NCBI RefSeq assembly: GCF_004353825.1
Contig: NZ_SMNA01000005.1
Span: 310,001-374,000 of the forward strand
Direction: 5' to 3'
Length of the DNA stretch: 64,000 bases
Source: Occultella glacieicola
GTDB lineage: Bacteria; Actinomycetota; Actinomycetes; Actinomycetales; Beutenbergiaceae
The translations under genes and the position numbers were made by a program. Position 1 is the stretch's first letter; every line of letters begins with the position of its first letter. The notes beneath the pieces are model-generated. The model had not been told where the DNA came from. It was given only the letters and a program-made list of their open reading frames with translations, and made no database searches. Of this stretch, positions 32,367 through 39,897 are shown in pieces.

Positions 32367-33572
32367 TCACACCGGCGGGACCTCCGCGGCCAGCACCGAC
32401 CAGAACGCCTCGATCACGGTCGTCGGGATCGGGGCGGCCCACGCCTCGTTCGTGAGCAGGACCGCACTGAGCCCGCGCACGGTGTCGTTGCGCCAGGCGG
32501 AGCCGAGGCCGCCGTCCCACCCGTAGTTGCCCACGACCGACAACGTCGGCACCAACGCGACTCCGACGCCCAGTCCCCAGCCGGTGGTCCCGTCCGGACT
32601 CGGGCTGCTGGCGGCGAGTTGGGCCTGCGTGAGCCGGTTCGTCGTCATCGCGGCGATACTGCCCGGCAGGAGCACGCGGGTCCCGCCGATCGCGCCGCCG
32701 TCGCGGAGCATCGCACCGAAGGTCAGGTAGTCACCCACGGTGGAGACCAGCCCGGCGTCGCCGCCCTCGAATGCCGGCGGCGCGGCCCACTGCCCGTCCG
32801 GGGAGTCGTAGACGGCGACGGTCCCAGTGCCGGGATCCGGCGGCCAGAAGCAGGCGCCGAACCGCCCGGACTGCTCCGCCGGGACACTGAAGCCGGTGTC
32901 CCGCATGCCGAGCGGCCCGAACACCCGCTCGGTCAGAACCGCACCGAGGGACGTCCCGGTGGCTCGGGCGATGAGGACCCCGAGCACCTCGGCGCCGGTG
33001 TTGTACAGCCATCGCTCCCCCGGTTGGTGCCGTAGCGGGAAGGTACCGAGGAGCGCGAGCCATTCGTCCGGCGGCAGATGTTCCTGCGGAGCCGGCGGCG
33101 CTGCGGCCAACCCGGCCTCGGCCATCGCCGTGTCCAAGGGTGTCGGTGAGCCCATCGTGGTGAAGTCCATCCCGTGTCCGAGCCGGAACGAGAACAGATC
33201 CTCGACTGTGATCGGCCGCTGTGCCGCTTCCGTCTCGCCGATTGGCCCGTCCGGGCGGAGCAGGACCCGGCGCTCCGCGAGCTCGGGCAGGAGGTCGTCG
33301 ACGGGTGCATCGAGTGCGAGAGTTCCGTCCTCGACCAACGCCAGGGCCGCGACGGCGGTGACCGGCTTGGTCATGGAACTGATCCGGTAGATGGTGTCGG
33401 TCGTCGCCGCCTGGGTGCCATCGGCGTCCAGGTGACCGAGCGCTCCGAACCGCCGCTCGCCGTCGACGTCGATGCCCCAGGTGAGCCCCGGTGGGCTGCC
33501 GCCCTCCACGATCGGGCTGAGCGCCACCGTCAGCGCTTCGGCGACGTGGTCGAGATCGATACGGTCGTTCAT
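32367..33572 (-). CDS. Serine hydrolase of the beta-lactamase (class C) family
   Basis: A 401-residue penicillin-binding/beta-lactamase-like esterase or peptidase. The catalytic SMTK (Ser66, Lys69) and the YNTG motif of the second active-site element are visible, and the late element appears as GWGLG or WDGG. No signal peptide is present, so it should act in the cytoplasm, which favours an esterase or D-amino-peptidase over an antibiotic resistance enzyme. ATG 33572 has GGAAGG 7 bases upstream. It stands alone. Confidence 0.85.
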   Translation of the reverse strand: MNDRIDLDHVAEALTVALSPIVEGGSPPGLTWGIDVDGERRFGALGHLDADGTQAATTDTIYRISSMTKPVTAVAALALVEDGTLALDAPVDDLLPELAERRVLLRPDGPIGETEAAQRPITVEDLFSFRLGHGMDFTTMGSPTPLDTAMAEAGLAAAPPAPQEHLPPDEWLALLGTFPLRHQPGERWLYNTGAEVLGVLIARATGTSLGAVLTERVFGPLGMRDTGFSVPAEQSGRFGACFWPPDPGTGTVAVYDSPDGQWAAPPAFEGGDAGLVSTVGDYLTFGAMLRDGGAIGGTRVLLPGSIAAMTTNRLTQAQLAASSPSPDGTTGWGLGVGVALVPTLSVVGNYGWDGGLGSAWRNDTVRGLSAVLLTNEAWAAPIPTTVIEAFWSVLAAEVPPV

Positions 33573-33650
33573 GGGGTCCCTTCCGATCGGTGCTCCCAGG
33601 CAGACCCGGCGCCGGCCCGGAACTCATCGCCGCAACGCGGGGTACGCTTC

Positions 33651-33689
33651 GCGAGAGTGCGGAAATGGCAACCACCACGGCGCCCTCAC
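33651..33689. repeat. Palindromic repeat, DUF559 family 2, upstream copy 1
   Basis: It begins GCGAGAGTGCGGAAATGG and ends GCGCCCTCAC, an imperfect palindrome. It aligns over its whole length with the upstream copy 2 and, more loosely, with the two downstream copies. Confidence 0.75.
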
Positions 33690-33745
33690 CGGGTGGCGCG
33701 CCGGCACCTCGCCGCCCACCCCCGCCTGACCCGCACCCACCCTGC

Positions 33746-33784
33746 GCGAGCGTGCGGAAACGGCAACCATCACAGCACCCTCAC
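33746..33784. repeat. Palindromic repeat, DUF559 family 2, upstream copy 2
   Basis: It begins GCGAGCGTGCGGAAACGG and ends GCACCCTCAC, with six or so changes from upstream copy 1 and the same orientation. Confidence 0.75.
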
Positions 33785-33902
33785 GGCCGAGCATCACGCG
33801 CACGCGCGACGCAGTCGTCCACTCCCGTGTGCCCGATGCGGGGCGGTCCACAGCCGGCGCCATGCTCGCGCGCCGGCTTCGCGAGCTTGCCACCCTGCTC
33901 GG

Positions 33903-34810
33903 ATGGTGCGACAGCCCGATCCGGACGTGCCCCCCGGGGTGCGACTCGGTGAACAGTTCTCCATCACCGAGGCGCGCGCACGCGGCTACACGAGGGGCCA
34001 GATCCGGCACCGTCGGGCGAGTGGGAAGTGGCAGAGCGTGGTCGGGAGGATCGTGCTGGACCGCACCCGCAGGGTCGATGACACCGAGCGCATCCGGGCG
34101 GCGGTCAGCACCTGGCCACGGGGGTGGTGGGGCTGCGGGCAGCCGCCGCGTGGTATGGGCTTCCGGTGGCGCCCGGTCCCCGGATCGAGGTGTACACCTC
34201 CGTGGCCAGGCGGCCGACGCGTCACCTGCAGCCGCTCCGCGGACGCCTTCCCGGGGCCGACATCGACTCCCGCGAGCGCCTCGGGCTTCGGGTCACGACC
34301 ATGAGGCGGACCATCCTGGACTGCCTGGCCCACCTGCCGCGCGGTGAGGCCGAACGCCTCTGGGCCTACGTGTCCAGCCGCTCCCTGCTCAGCCAGGCCC
34401 ACCTGCTGGAGGCGATCGCCGACCGCCGCGGGCATCGGGGAACCGGTCAGCTCCGGCACTTCGCCGACCTCGCGGGCCGCGGTGCCGCCAACCCGGCGGA
34501 GGTCCGCCTGCACGAGATCCTGCGGGCCGCGGGCCTGACCCAGTGGCGGGCGGGGGTGCCGGTCAAGACGCCGGACGGTCTGATCGTGGCGCGGCCGGAC
34601 GTCCTGTTCGAGCGCGAGAAGGTCGCGATCGAACTCGATGGCGCCCGAGCACACGGCCCGGACCAGTTCCAGTCGGACCGAGCGCGCCAGAACAGGTTGG
34701 TCGAGCTCGGCTACACCCCGCTGCACTTCACCTGGGCCGACCTCCGGGACCGGGCCGAGCAGGTCGTCGCGACCGTTCGTCGCACGCTCGCGCTCGCGCA
34801 GCCGGCGTGA
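33903..34810 (+). pseudogene. Second DUF559 putative nuclease with AbiEi-like domain, frameshifted
   Basis: The N-terminal winged-helix part reads EQFSITEARARGYTRGQIRH and VVGRIVLDRTRRVDDTERIRAAV in one frame up to about 34105. The rest continues one frame over from about 34106 (HLATGVVGLRAAAAWYGLP) to the stop at 34808-34810. The C-terminal DUF559/Vsr-like core is intact: DVLFEREKVAIELDGARAH, DRARQNRLVELGYTPLHF. Restoring one base near 34106 gives a protein of about 302 residues. A shorter product could start at GTG 34124 (228 residues). It may be a decayed gene or a sequencing error. It is flanked by two repeats on each side, like the intact member at 8016. Confidence 0.7.
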
Positions 34811-34831
34811 GAGTGCCGACGCGCGGGCGGG

Positions 34832-34871
34832 GTGAGCGTGCCGAAGTGGTCGCCACTTCAGCACTCTCGGC
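34832..34871. repeat. Palindromic repeat, DUF559 family 2, downstream copy 1
   Basis: A near-perfect palindrome: GAGCGTGCCGAAGTGG and CCACTTCAGCACTCTC are arms with two mismatches. It starts 22 bases past the DUF559 stop and is identical over 40 bases to downstream copy 2. Confidence 0.9.
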
Positions 34872-34905
34872 ACCGGCGCGAGGGAGCCGCGCCCGCCTAC
34901 CCGGC

Positions 34906-34945
34906 GTGAGCGTGCCGAAGTGGTCGCCACTTCAGCACTCTCGGC
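34906..34945. repeat. Palindromic repeat, DUF559 family 2, downstream copy 2
   Basis: Identical over 40 bases to downstream copy 1 and in the same orientation, with 34 unrelated bases between. It lies 18 bases from the stop of the convergent aldo/keto reductase and could also act as a terminator. Half-units (GAGAGTGCC, GAGAGTGCG) lie just outside both copies. Confidence 0.9.
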
Positions 34946-34963
34946 GCCCGAGAGTGCGAGGTG

Positions 34964-36007
34964 TCAGGACTTGCGGAACCGCGACCACAGGTCCACGTCG
35001 GACTCGGGCTGCTTCTCACCGAGCGCGTCCTCGATCGCCTCGAGCTCGTCTCCGGAGAACTCGAGGTTGTCGAGTGCGCCGAGGCTGTCCTCGAGCTGAC
35101 CCACGCTGCTCGCCCCGATCAGGACGGAGGTCACCCGCTCGTCGCGCAGACCCCAGGCGAGCGCGAGCTGGGCCAGGCTCTGCCCGCGACCGGCAGCGAT
35201 CTCGTTGAGGGCGCGGACGGTGGCGAGGGCCTCGTCGGTGAGCAGGTCCGGGTTCAGCGACTTGTGCTGGGTGGCGCGCGACCCCTCGGGGATGCCGCCC
35301 AGGTACTTGTCCGTGAGCATGCCCTGGGCGAGCGGGGAGAACGCGATGCAGCCGGCGCCGACGTCCTCGAGAGTGTCCAGCAGGCCGTCGGTCTCGATCC
35401 ACCGGTTCAGCATCGAGTAGGACGGCTGGTGGATCAGCAGCGGGGTGCCGAGGTCGGCGAGGATCTGCGCGGCGCGGCGGGTGTCCTCCGGCGAGTAGGA
35501 CGAGATGCCCGCGTAGAGCGCCTTGCCCTGCTGCACCGCGGTGTGCAACGCCCCCATCGTCTCCTCGAGCGGCGTCGTCGCGTCGAACCGGTGCGAGTAG
35601 AAGATGTCGACGTACTCCAGGCCCATCCGAGTCAGGGACTGCTCCAGGCTGGCGAGCAAGTACTTGCGGGAGCCGCCGCCCTGCCCGTACGGGCCCGGCC
35701 ACATGTCGTAGCCCGCCTTGGAGGAGATGATCAGCTCGTCCCGGTACGGCCGGAAGTCCGCGGCCAGGTGGCGGCCGAAGTTGGCCTCCGCGGAACCGTA
35801 CGGCGGGCCGTAGTTGTTCGCCAGGTCGAAGTGGGTCACGCCGAGGTCGAACGCACGGCGCAGGATGGCCCGCTGCCGCTCCATCGGCACGTCGTCGCCG
35901 AAGTTGTGCCAGAGGCCCAGGGAGATCGCGGGCAGGTCCAGGCCGCTGCGACCGACCCGACGGTAGGTGGCGGTCTCGTAACGGTTCGGGTCAGCGGTGT
36001 ACGTCAT
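34964..36007 (-). CDS. Aldo/keto reductase (MgrA/YghZ-like)
   Basis: A 347-residue NADPH-dependent aldo/keto reductase resembling L-glyceraldehyde-3-phosphate reductase (YghZ/MgrA) and potassium-channel beta subunits. The active-site Asp/Tyr are in FDLANNYGPPYGSAE, the Lys in IISSKAGYDMWPGPYG, and the cofactor loop in VLIGASSVGQLEDSLGAL. Length and the GQGGGSRKYLLASLEQSL signature fit that branch closely. Probable role: detoxifying reactive aldehydes. It is transcribed divergently from the flavin oxidoreductase. Confidence 0.88.
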   Translation of the reverse strand: MTYTADPNRYETATYRRVGRSGLDLPAISLGLWHNFGDDVPMERQRAILRRAFDLGVTHFDLANNYGPPYGSAEANFGRHLAADFRPYRDELIISSKAGYDMWPGPYGQGGGSRKYLLASLEQSLTRMGLEYVDIFYSHRFDATTPLEETMGALHTAVQQGKALYAGISSYSPEDTRRAAQILADLGTPLLIHQPSYSMLNRWIETDGLLDTLEDVGAGCIAFSPLAQGMLTDKYLGGIPEGSRATQHKSLNPDLLTDEALATVRALNEIAAGRGQSLAQLALAWGLRDERVTSVLIGASSVGQLEDSLGALDNLEFSGDELEAIEDALGEKQPESDVDLWSRFRKS

Positions 36008-36100
36008 CGTTCCTTCTTCGAGCTGGGCGGGTCATGGGAGATGCGCGTGGTGGCGGACGGGCGCCCGGATGACCGGCGCCGTCGCACTCACCGTAGTACC

Positions 36101-36127
36101 GGTCACATTCGGTCGCCGTCCGACGTC
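36101..36127 (+). promoter_or_regulatory. Candidate ECF41-type promoter
   Basis: GGTCACA (36101-36107) and CGTC (36124-36127) are separated by exactly 16 bases, close to the TGTCACA-N16-CGTC pattern described for ECF41 sigma factors. An ECF41-like sigma gene lies second in the downstream operon, so autoregulation is plausible. One mismatch at the first base. Confidence 0.45.
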
Positions 36128-36179
36128 CTCCAGGTGAACCGCCATCCCGGCGGTCTCCCCACAGCGGAAGGAAACACCC

Positions 36180-37535
36180 ATGACCACGGCTCTGCAGACC
36201 CTGCGTCAGGACTTCGTCGGCTCCGTCATCGAGCCGGGGCTGCCGGACTACGACACCTCCCGGCGCACCCCGCTCGCCTGGGGCAGCCCCGACGTCGTGC
36301 TCCGCCCCGCCGACACGGCCGACGTGCAGCGCGCCGTCGGGTTCGTCACCGCGGAACGGATGCCGCTCGCGGTCCGCGGCGGCGGGCACTCGTTCGCCGG
36401 GTTCGGCACCCGCGACTCCGGCGCCGTCCTCGACCTCTCGCGCCTCGCGGACATCGAGGTCGACCCCGGCCCGGGCCGGGTCCGGGTGGGCGGTGGCGCG
36501 ACCTGGGCCCAGGTCGCGAGCGCGCTCGCTCCGCACGACCTGGTCATCTCCTCGGGCGACACCGCGAGCGTGGGGGTCGCCGGACTGACGCTCTCCGGTG
36601 GCGTCGGCTGGTTGGTCCGCCAGCACGGGCTGACCCTGGACAGTCTCCGCGCGGCCGAGGTCGTGACCGCGGACGGCACCCTCGTGACCGTGGACGCCGG
36701 ACGGCATCCCGACCTGTTCTGGGCGCTGCGCGGCGGCGGCGGGAATTTCGGCATCGTGACGTCATTCGAGTTCCAGGCGAGCCGCGGAGCGGGGGTCTGG
36801 TTCGGGCGGATCGCGTTCCCCTCTCAGGAGGCGAGCCGGATCCTGCCCACCTGGGCGCAGTACATGCGCACGGCGCCACCCGAACTGACCTCGATCGTGG
36901 ACCTCGCCAACCCGTTCGCCGGCGGCCGCGAGGCGCCCGTGGCGGTGCAGGTCGCGGTCCACGGCGAGGACCCGGCCGCCGCGGACCGGGCGATCGAGCC
37001 GATCCGACGGCTCGGGACCGTCGTCGCCGACGACGTGGCACCGCACCGTTATGCCGACATCCTCGAGGACGGGGCTCTGCTGCCGCCGGGCCTGCGCATC
37101 TCGGCGAGCAACGCCTTCGTCACCGGCCCGGAGGCCGCCGACGCCATGGAGATCCTGGCCCGCCGGGCGCGGGACGAGATGCCGCCGGCGATCACCGTGC
37201 GCAGCCTCGGTGGAGCGGTGTCGCAGGTTCCGCGGGAGGCCACGGCGTTCGCGCACCGTTCGGCGGAGTTCGTGGTCGTGCTCACGGCGGCCGGACCCGG
37301 TCCCGTCGTCGACGCGGCACAGGAGCGGATCGGGGACATCTGGCAGGAGTTGGCGCCGCACGTCGACGGCGCCTACGCGAACTTCCTCAGTACCGCGACG
37401 CCCGCGGACGTCGCGGCCGTATACCCACCCGACACCCTCGGCCGGCTGGCCCGGATCAAGCGCGACTACGACCCGGAGAACCTGTTCTCGGGCAGCCACA
37501 ACATCGCCCCGGCACCCGAACCGGCCCTGCGGTAG
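36180..37535 (+). CDS. FAD-binding oxidoreductase (berberine-bridge type)
   Basis: A 451-residue flavoprotein of the FAD_binding_4/BBE family, which oxidises sugars, alcohols or secondary metabolites. The His of RGGGHSFAGFG (near residue 69) is the usual covalent FAD site; the second Cys attachment site of bicovalent enzymes is absent, since the loop reads GGVGWLVRQHGL. LRGGGGNFGIVTSFEF and the C-terminal BBE segment (YANFLS, RIKRDYDPENLF) are clear. ATG 36180 has GGAAGGA upstream. It is followed 55 bases later by an ECF41-like sigma factor, a known type of sigma-oxidoreductase pairing. Confidence 0.88.
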   Translation: MTTALQTLRQDFVGSVIEPGLPDYDTSRRTPLAWGSPDVVLRPADTADVQRAVGFVTAERMPLAVRGGGHSFAGFGTRDSGAVLDLSRLADIEVDPGPGRVRVGGGATWAQVASALAPHDLVISSGDTASVGVAGLTLSGGVGWLVRQHGLTLDSLRAAEVVTADGTLVTVDAGRHPDLFWALRGGGGNFGIVTSFEFQASRGAGVWFGRIAFPSQEASRILPTWAQYMRTAPPELTSIVDLANPFAGGREAPVAVQVAVHGEDPAAADRAIEPIRRLGTVVADDVAPHRYADILEDGALLPPGLRISASNAFVTGPEAADAMEILARRARDEMPPAITVRSLGGAVSQVPREATAFAHRSAEFVVVLTAAGPGPVVDAAQERIGDIWQELAPHVDGAYANFLSTATPADVAAVYPPDTLGRLARIKRDYDPENLFSGSHNIAPAPEPALR

Positions 37536-37590
37536 CGTCGATGACTGCGCATGATGCCGGCCCACACGGACCCCGGCGAGAGGGAATCGA

Positions 37591-38472
37591 ATGACCGACG
37601 CGGACGACGGCGGACCGGAGCGTCGCCAGGCCGCCGAGTTCGAGACGCACCGCCGGTATCTCACGACGGTCGCGTACCGGATGCTGGGCTCGTTCACGGA
37701 CGCCGAGGACGCGGTCCAGGAGGCCTGGCTGCGTCTGCAGCGCTCCGATGCGCGGGTCGACGACCTCCGTGCCTGGCTCACCCGGGTGGTCAGCCGGATC
37801 TGCCTGGACACGCTCCGGTCCCGCGGGCGCCGCCGCGAGGAGCCGCTGGCCGGGGTGGCCGAGGCCGACCCGGCGACCGCGGCACCCTCCGGTGAGGACC
37901 CGGCGGCGCTGGCCGAGACCGCTGACTCGGTCGGGATCGCCCTGATGATCGTGCTGGACCACCTCTCCCCCGACGAGCGGCTCGCCTACGTGCTCCATGA
38001 CGTGTTCGGGCTCCCGTTCGACGAGATCAGCGGGGTGCTGGACCGAACGCCGCAGGCGGCCCGCAAGCTCGCGAGCCGCGGGCGGGCGCGGATCCGCGGA
38101 ACCGATTCGCCGTCGCGCCCGCGCAGCCTGCAGGACCGGGCCCGACAGCGCGCGCTCGTGGAGGCATTCCTGGCAGCGGGTCGGGACGGCGACTTCGACG
38201 GGCTCCTGGCGATCCTGCATCCGGACGTGGTGCTTCGCGTCGATCACGACCCGGAGGCCGGCGGCATGCGGATCGTGCGGGGCGCGGCCGAGGTCGCGAA
38301 CGGGGCCCGCCGCTTCCGCACAACCGCGGCCGGAGGCGAACGCGAGTTCGCGATCATCGAGGTCGCCGACACGTTCGGTGTGCTCACCTACACCGACGGC
38401 AGGCCGACCGGGCTCCTCATCGTCACCGGCGAGGACGGCCTGATCACGCACCTGCACGCGGTCCGGCCCTGA
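37591..38472 (+). CDS. ECF41-like sigma factor with C-terminal SnoaL-like domain
   Basis: A 293-residue extracytoplasmic-function sigma factor (SigJ/ECF41 type). Region 2 (AYRMLGSFTDAEDAVQEAWLR) lies at about 27-50 and region 4 (LPFDEISGVLDRTPQAARKL) at about 138-160. The fused SnoaL-like domain follows from about residue 175 and replaces an anti-sigma factor as the regulator. The DGGGK-type motif of classical ECF41 is not evident (VDHDPEAGG instead), so it may be a relative. It follows the flavin oxidoreductase, which would be its likely target. Only 9 bases separate it from a convergent stop. Confidence 0.88.
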   Translation: MTDADDGGPERRQAAEFETHRRYLTTVAYRMLGSFTDAEDAVQEAWLRLQRSDARVDDLRAWLTRVVSRICLDTLRSRGRRREEPLAGVAEADPATAAPSGEDPAALAETADSVGIALMIVLDHLSPDERLAYVLHDVFGLPFDEISGVLDRTPQAARKLASRGRARIRGTDSPSRPRSLQDRARQRALVEAFLAAGRDGDFDGLLAILHPDVVLRVDHDPEAGGMRIVRGAAEVANGARRFRTTAAGGEREFAIIEVADTFGVLTYTDGRPTGLLIVTGEDGLITHLHAVRP

Positions 38473-38481
38473 CTCCTCGCC

Positions 38482-39207
38482 CTACCGCTGCTGCGTGGAC
38501 GGGATCCGGAGTCGAGTCAGGGCCGGCGCCGTGAGGCAGTCCGCCGTCGGAGTCGGCCCACCGTCGAGGGCCTCGGCCGCGACGGCGCCGGCCGCCCGGA
38601 TCGAGTCCACCACCGGCAGCCCGGTCGCCTCCCGGACCGGGTCGGCCAGGTCAAGGGTGGTGAACCCGGTGCACGCGAACAGGATCGACGTGGCGCCGGC
38701 ATCCCGGAGTTCGACGGCGGCCGCGATCGCGGCGCGTGCGCCCGCGGCCGTGGTGAGCTCGCTCGTGCGGGTCACCCCGTCGGGCACCCGGGAGGCGACG
38801 AGCCGGTCCCCGAGCACCGCGGTGACGCTCTCCGGCACCTCCTCGGTGATGCCGAGGACCCCGACGCTGCCACCGGTGGCCCGCGCGATGGCAGCACCGG
38901 CCGATCCCGCCCCGATGACGGGGACGTTGACGGCGGCGCGAGCCCAGGCGAGACCCGGGTCGGCGGCACAGGAGATGATCACCGCCTCCGCGCCCTCGGC
39001 CACCAGTGTCCGGGCGGCGGCCGGCATCTTCTGGGAGGCAGCGGCGAAGGTCCGGTCGTCATGGACACCGGTCCGTTGGCCTGGCAGACAGGCGGTCACG
39101 GTGCGGTAGCCGTGGATCTGCTCGAGCACCCGGCCGTGGGCCTCCAGGAAGTCCCAGTCGTCGGTGGTCACCACCCGGATGACGCCGACCGTCCGTGGCG
39201 CGGTCAC
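38482..39207 (-). CDS. Aspartate/glutamate (hydantoin) racemase family protein
   Basis: A 241-residue cofactor-independent racemase of the Asp/Glu/hydantoin type. The two catalytic Cys are in VIISCAADPGL and ILFACTGFTTLD, placed symmetrically as the family requires. The GTG start at 39207 overlaps the AroM stop by 4 bases (GTGA), so it is the last gene of a coupled peptide-use operon. Context suggests handling of D-amino acids from imported peptides. Confidence 0.85.
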   Translation of the reverse strand: MTAPRTVGVIRVVTTDDWDFLEAHGRVLEQIHGYRTVTACLPGQRTGVHDDRTFAAASQKMPAAARTLVAEGAEAVIISCAADPGLAWARAAVNVPVIGAGSAGAAIARATGGSVGVLGITEEVPESVTAVLGDRLVASRVPDGVTRTSELTTAAGARAAIAAAVELRDAGATSILFACTGFTTLDLADPVREATGLPVVDSIRAAGAVAAEALDGGPTPTADCLTAPALTRLRIPSTQQR

Positions 39208-39890
39208 AGCACGGCTCCGAGCAGCCGGGCGGCGACCGAGCGGATGGTCACGACCGCAACGTCCGGCCCGACGGCGGAGGTCGCCGCCGCGCGCATCGTC
39301 TCGTCGAAGCCCATGCAGTCGAGCACGATCAGGTCGGAGTGCGGCGCCAGGGTGGCGGTGGCCGCGGCGATGGTCCGGACCGGGTCGGTGTACGGGCTCG
39401 CGGCCGTGGCCGCGGTCGGACGCACCCCGATGCTGGTCTGCCAGTGGTCGTACGCCTCGTCGACCTGCTCGGGTAGCGGCCGCACCACGCCCAGTCGGGC
39501 GCCTGGCCCGAACCCGCTGAGCAGTCCCCGGACACCGTCGTGAGCCAGTCGTTCCACACCGAAGAGCGGGCGCTCGTGTTCCAGCGCCGGGAACAGCCCG
39601 CCGCACATGAGCAGGGTGAGGTCGGCGCCGTCGGCCTCGGCCCGGGTGACCGCCGCTTGCAGCAGGGGCACCGCCGCCGCATGCGCGAACACAGCCGACC
39701 CGCCGTCGCGCAGTCGTGAGGTGAGGGCCGACTCACCGGGGCGTGGGGCCAGGTCCGCGATCTGGGCGGCGTCGAGTCCGTCCAGCGCGCCGTACTCGCG
39801 CACGACGTCGGCCGGCAGCAACGGGAGCACCTCCCCGGTGACGTCCGTGCGCGGGGCCTGGCCGATGGTGATCAGGGCGAGAGTCGTCAT
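39204..39890 (-). CDS. AroM family protein
   Basis: A 228-residue AroM family protein. The N-terminus LALITIGQAPRTDVTGEV and the Cys-containing LTLLMCGGLFPAL and DLIVLDCMGFDETM are family marks; the paired Cys resemble the Asp/Glu racemase fold. The name comes from an E. coli gene near aroL, but no shikimate genes are here. It lies between a racemase and a prolyl peptidase, so a role in racemisation or amino-acid metabolism is more likely. Only 7 bases separate it from the upstream stop. Confidence 0.85.
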   Translation of the reverse strand: MTTLALITIGQAPRTDVTGEVLPLLPADVVREYGALDGLDAAQIADLAPRPGESALTSRLRDGGSAVFAHAAAVPLLQAAVTRAEADGADLTLLMCGGLFPALEHERPLFGVERLAHDGVRGLLSGFGPGARLGVVRPLPEQVDEAYDHWQTSIGVRPTAATAASPYTDPVRTIAAATATLAPHSDLIVLDCMGFDETMRAAATSAVGPDVAVVTIRSVAARLLGAVL

Positions 39891-39897
39891 GGGTACC

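Larger units (their letters stand above)
33573..33902. other. Intergenic region with two DUF559 family 2 repeats
   Basis: These 330 bases separate the divergent serine hydrolase and the second DUF559 gene. Two 39-base repeats lie at 33651-33689 and 33746-33784. Nothing else is recognised. Confidence 0.7.

Noticed and set aside
32367-33572. Antibiotic-resistance beta-lactamase
   Set aside because: The protein lacks a signal peptide and looks like the broad class C-like esterase/peptidase family; resistance cannot be inferred.
34832-34945. Possible CRISPR array
   Set aside because: Only two repeats of 40 bases, strongly palindromic, with one 34-base interval and no cas genes.
39204-39890. Shikimate-pathway role implied by the name AroM
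   Set aside because: No aro genes are present; the neighbours are peptidases, a transporter and a racemase.
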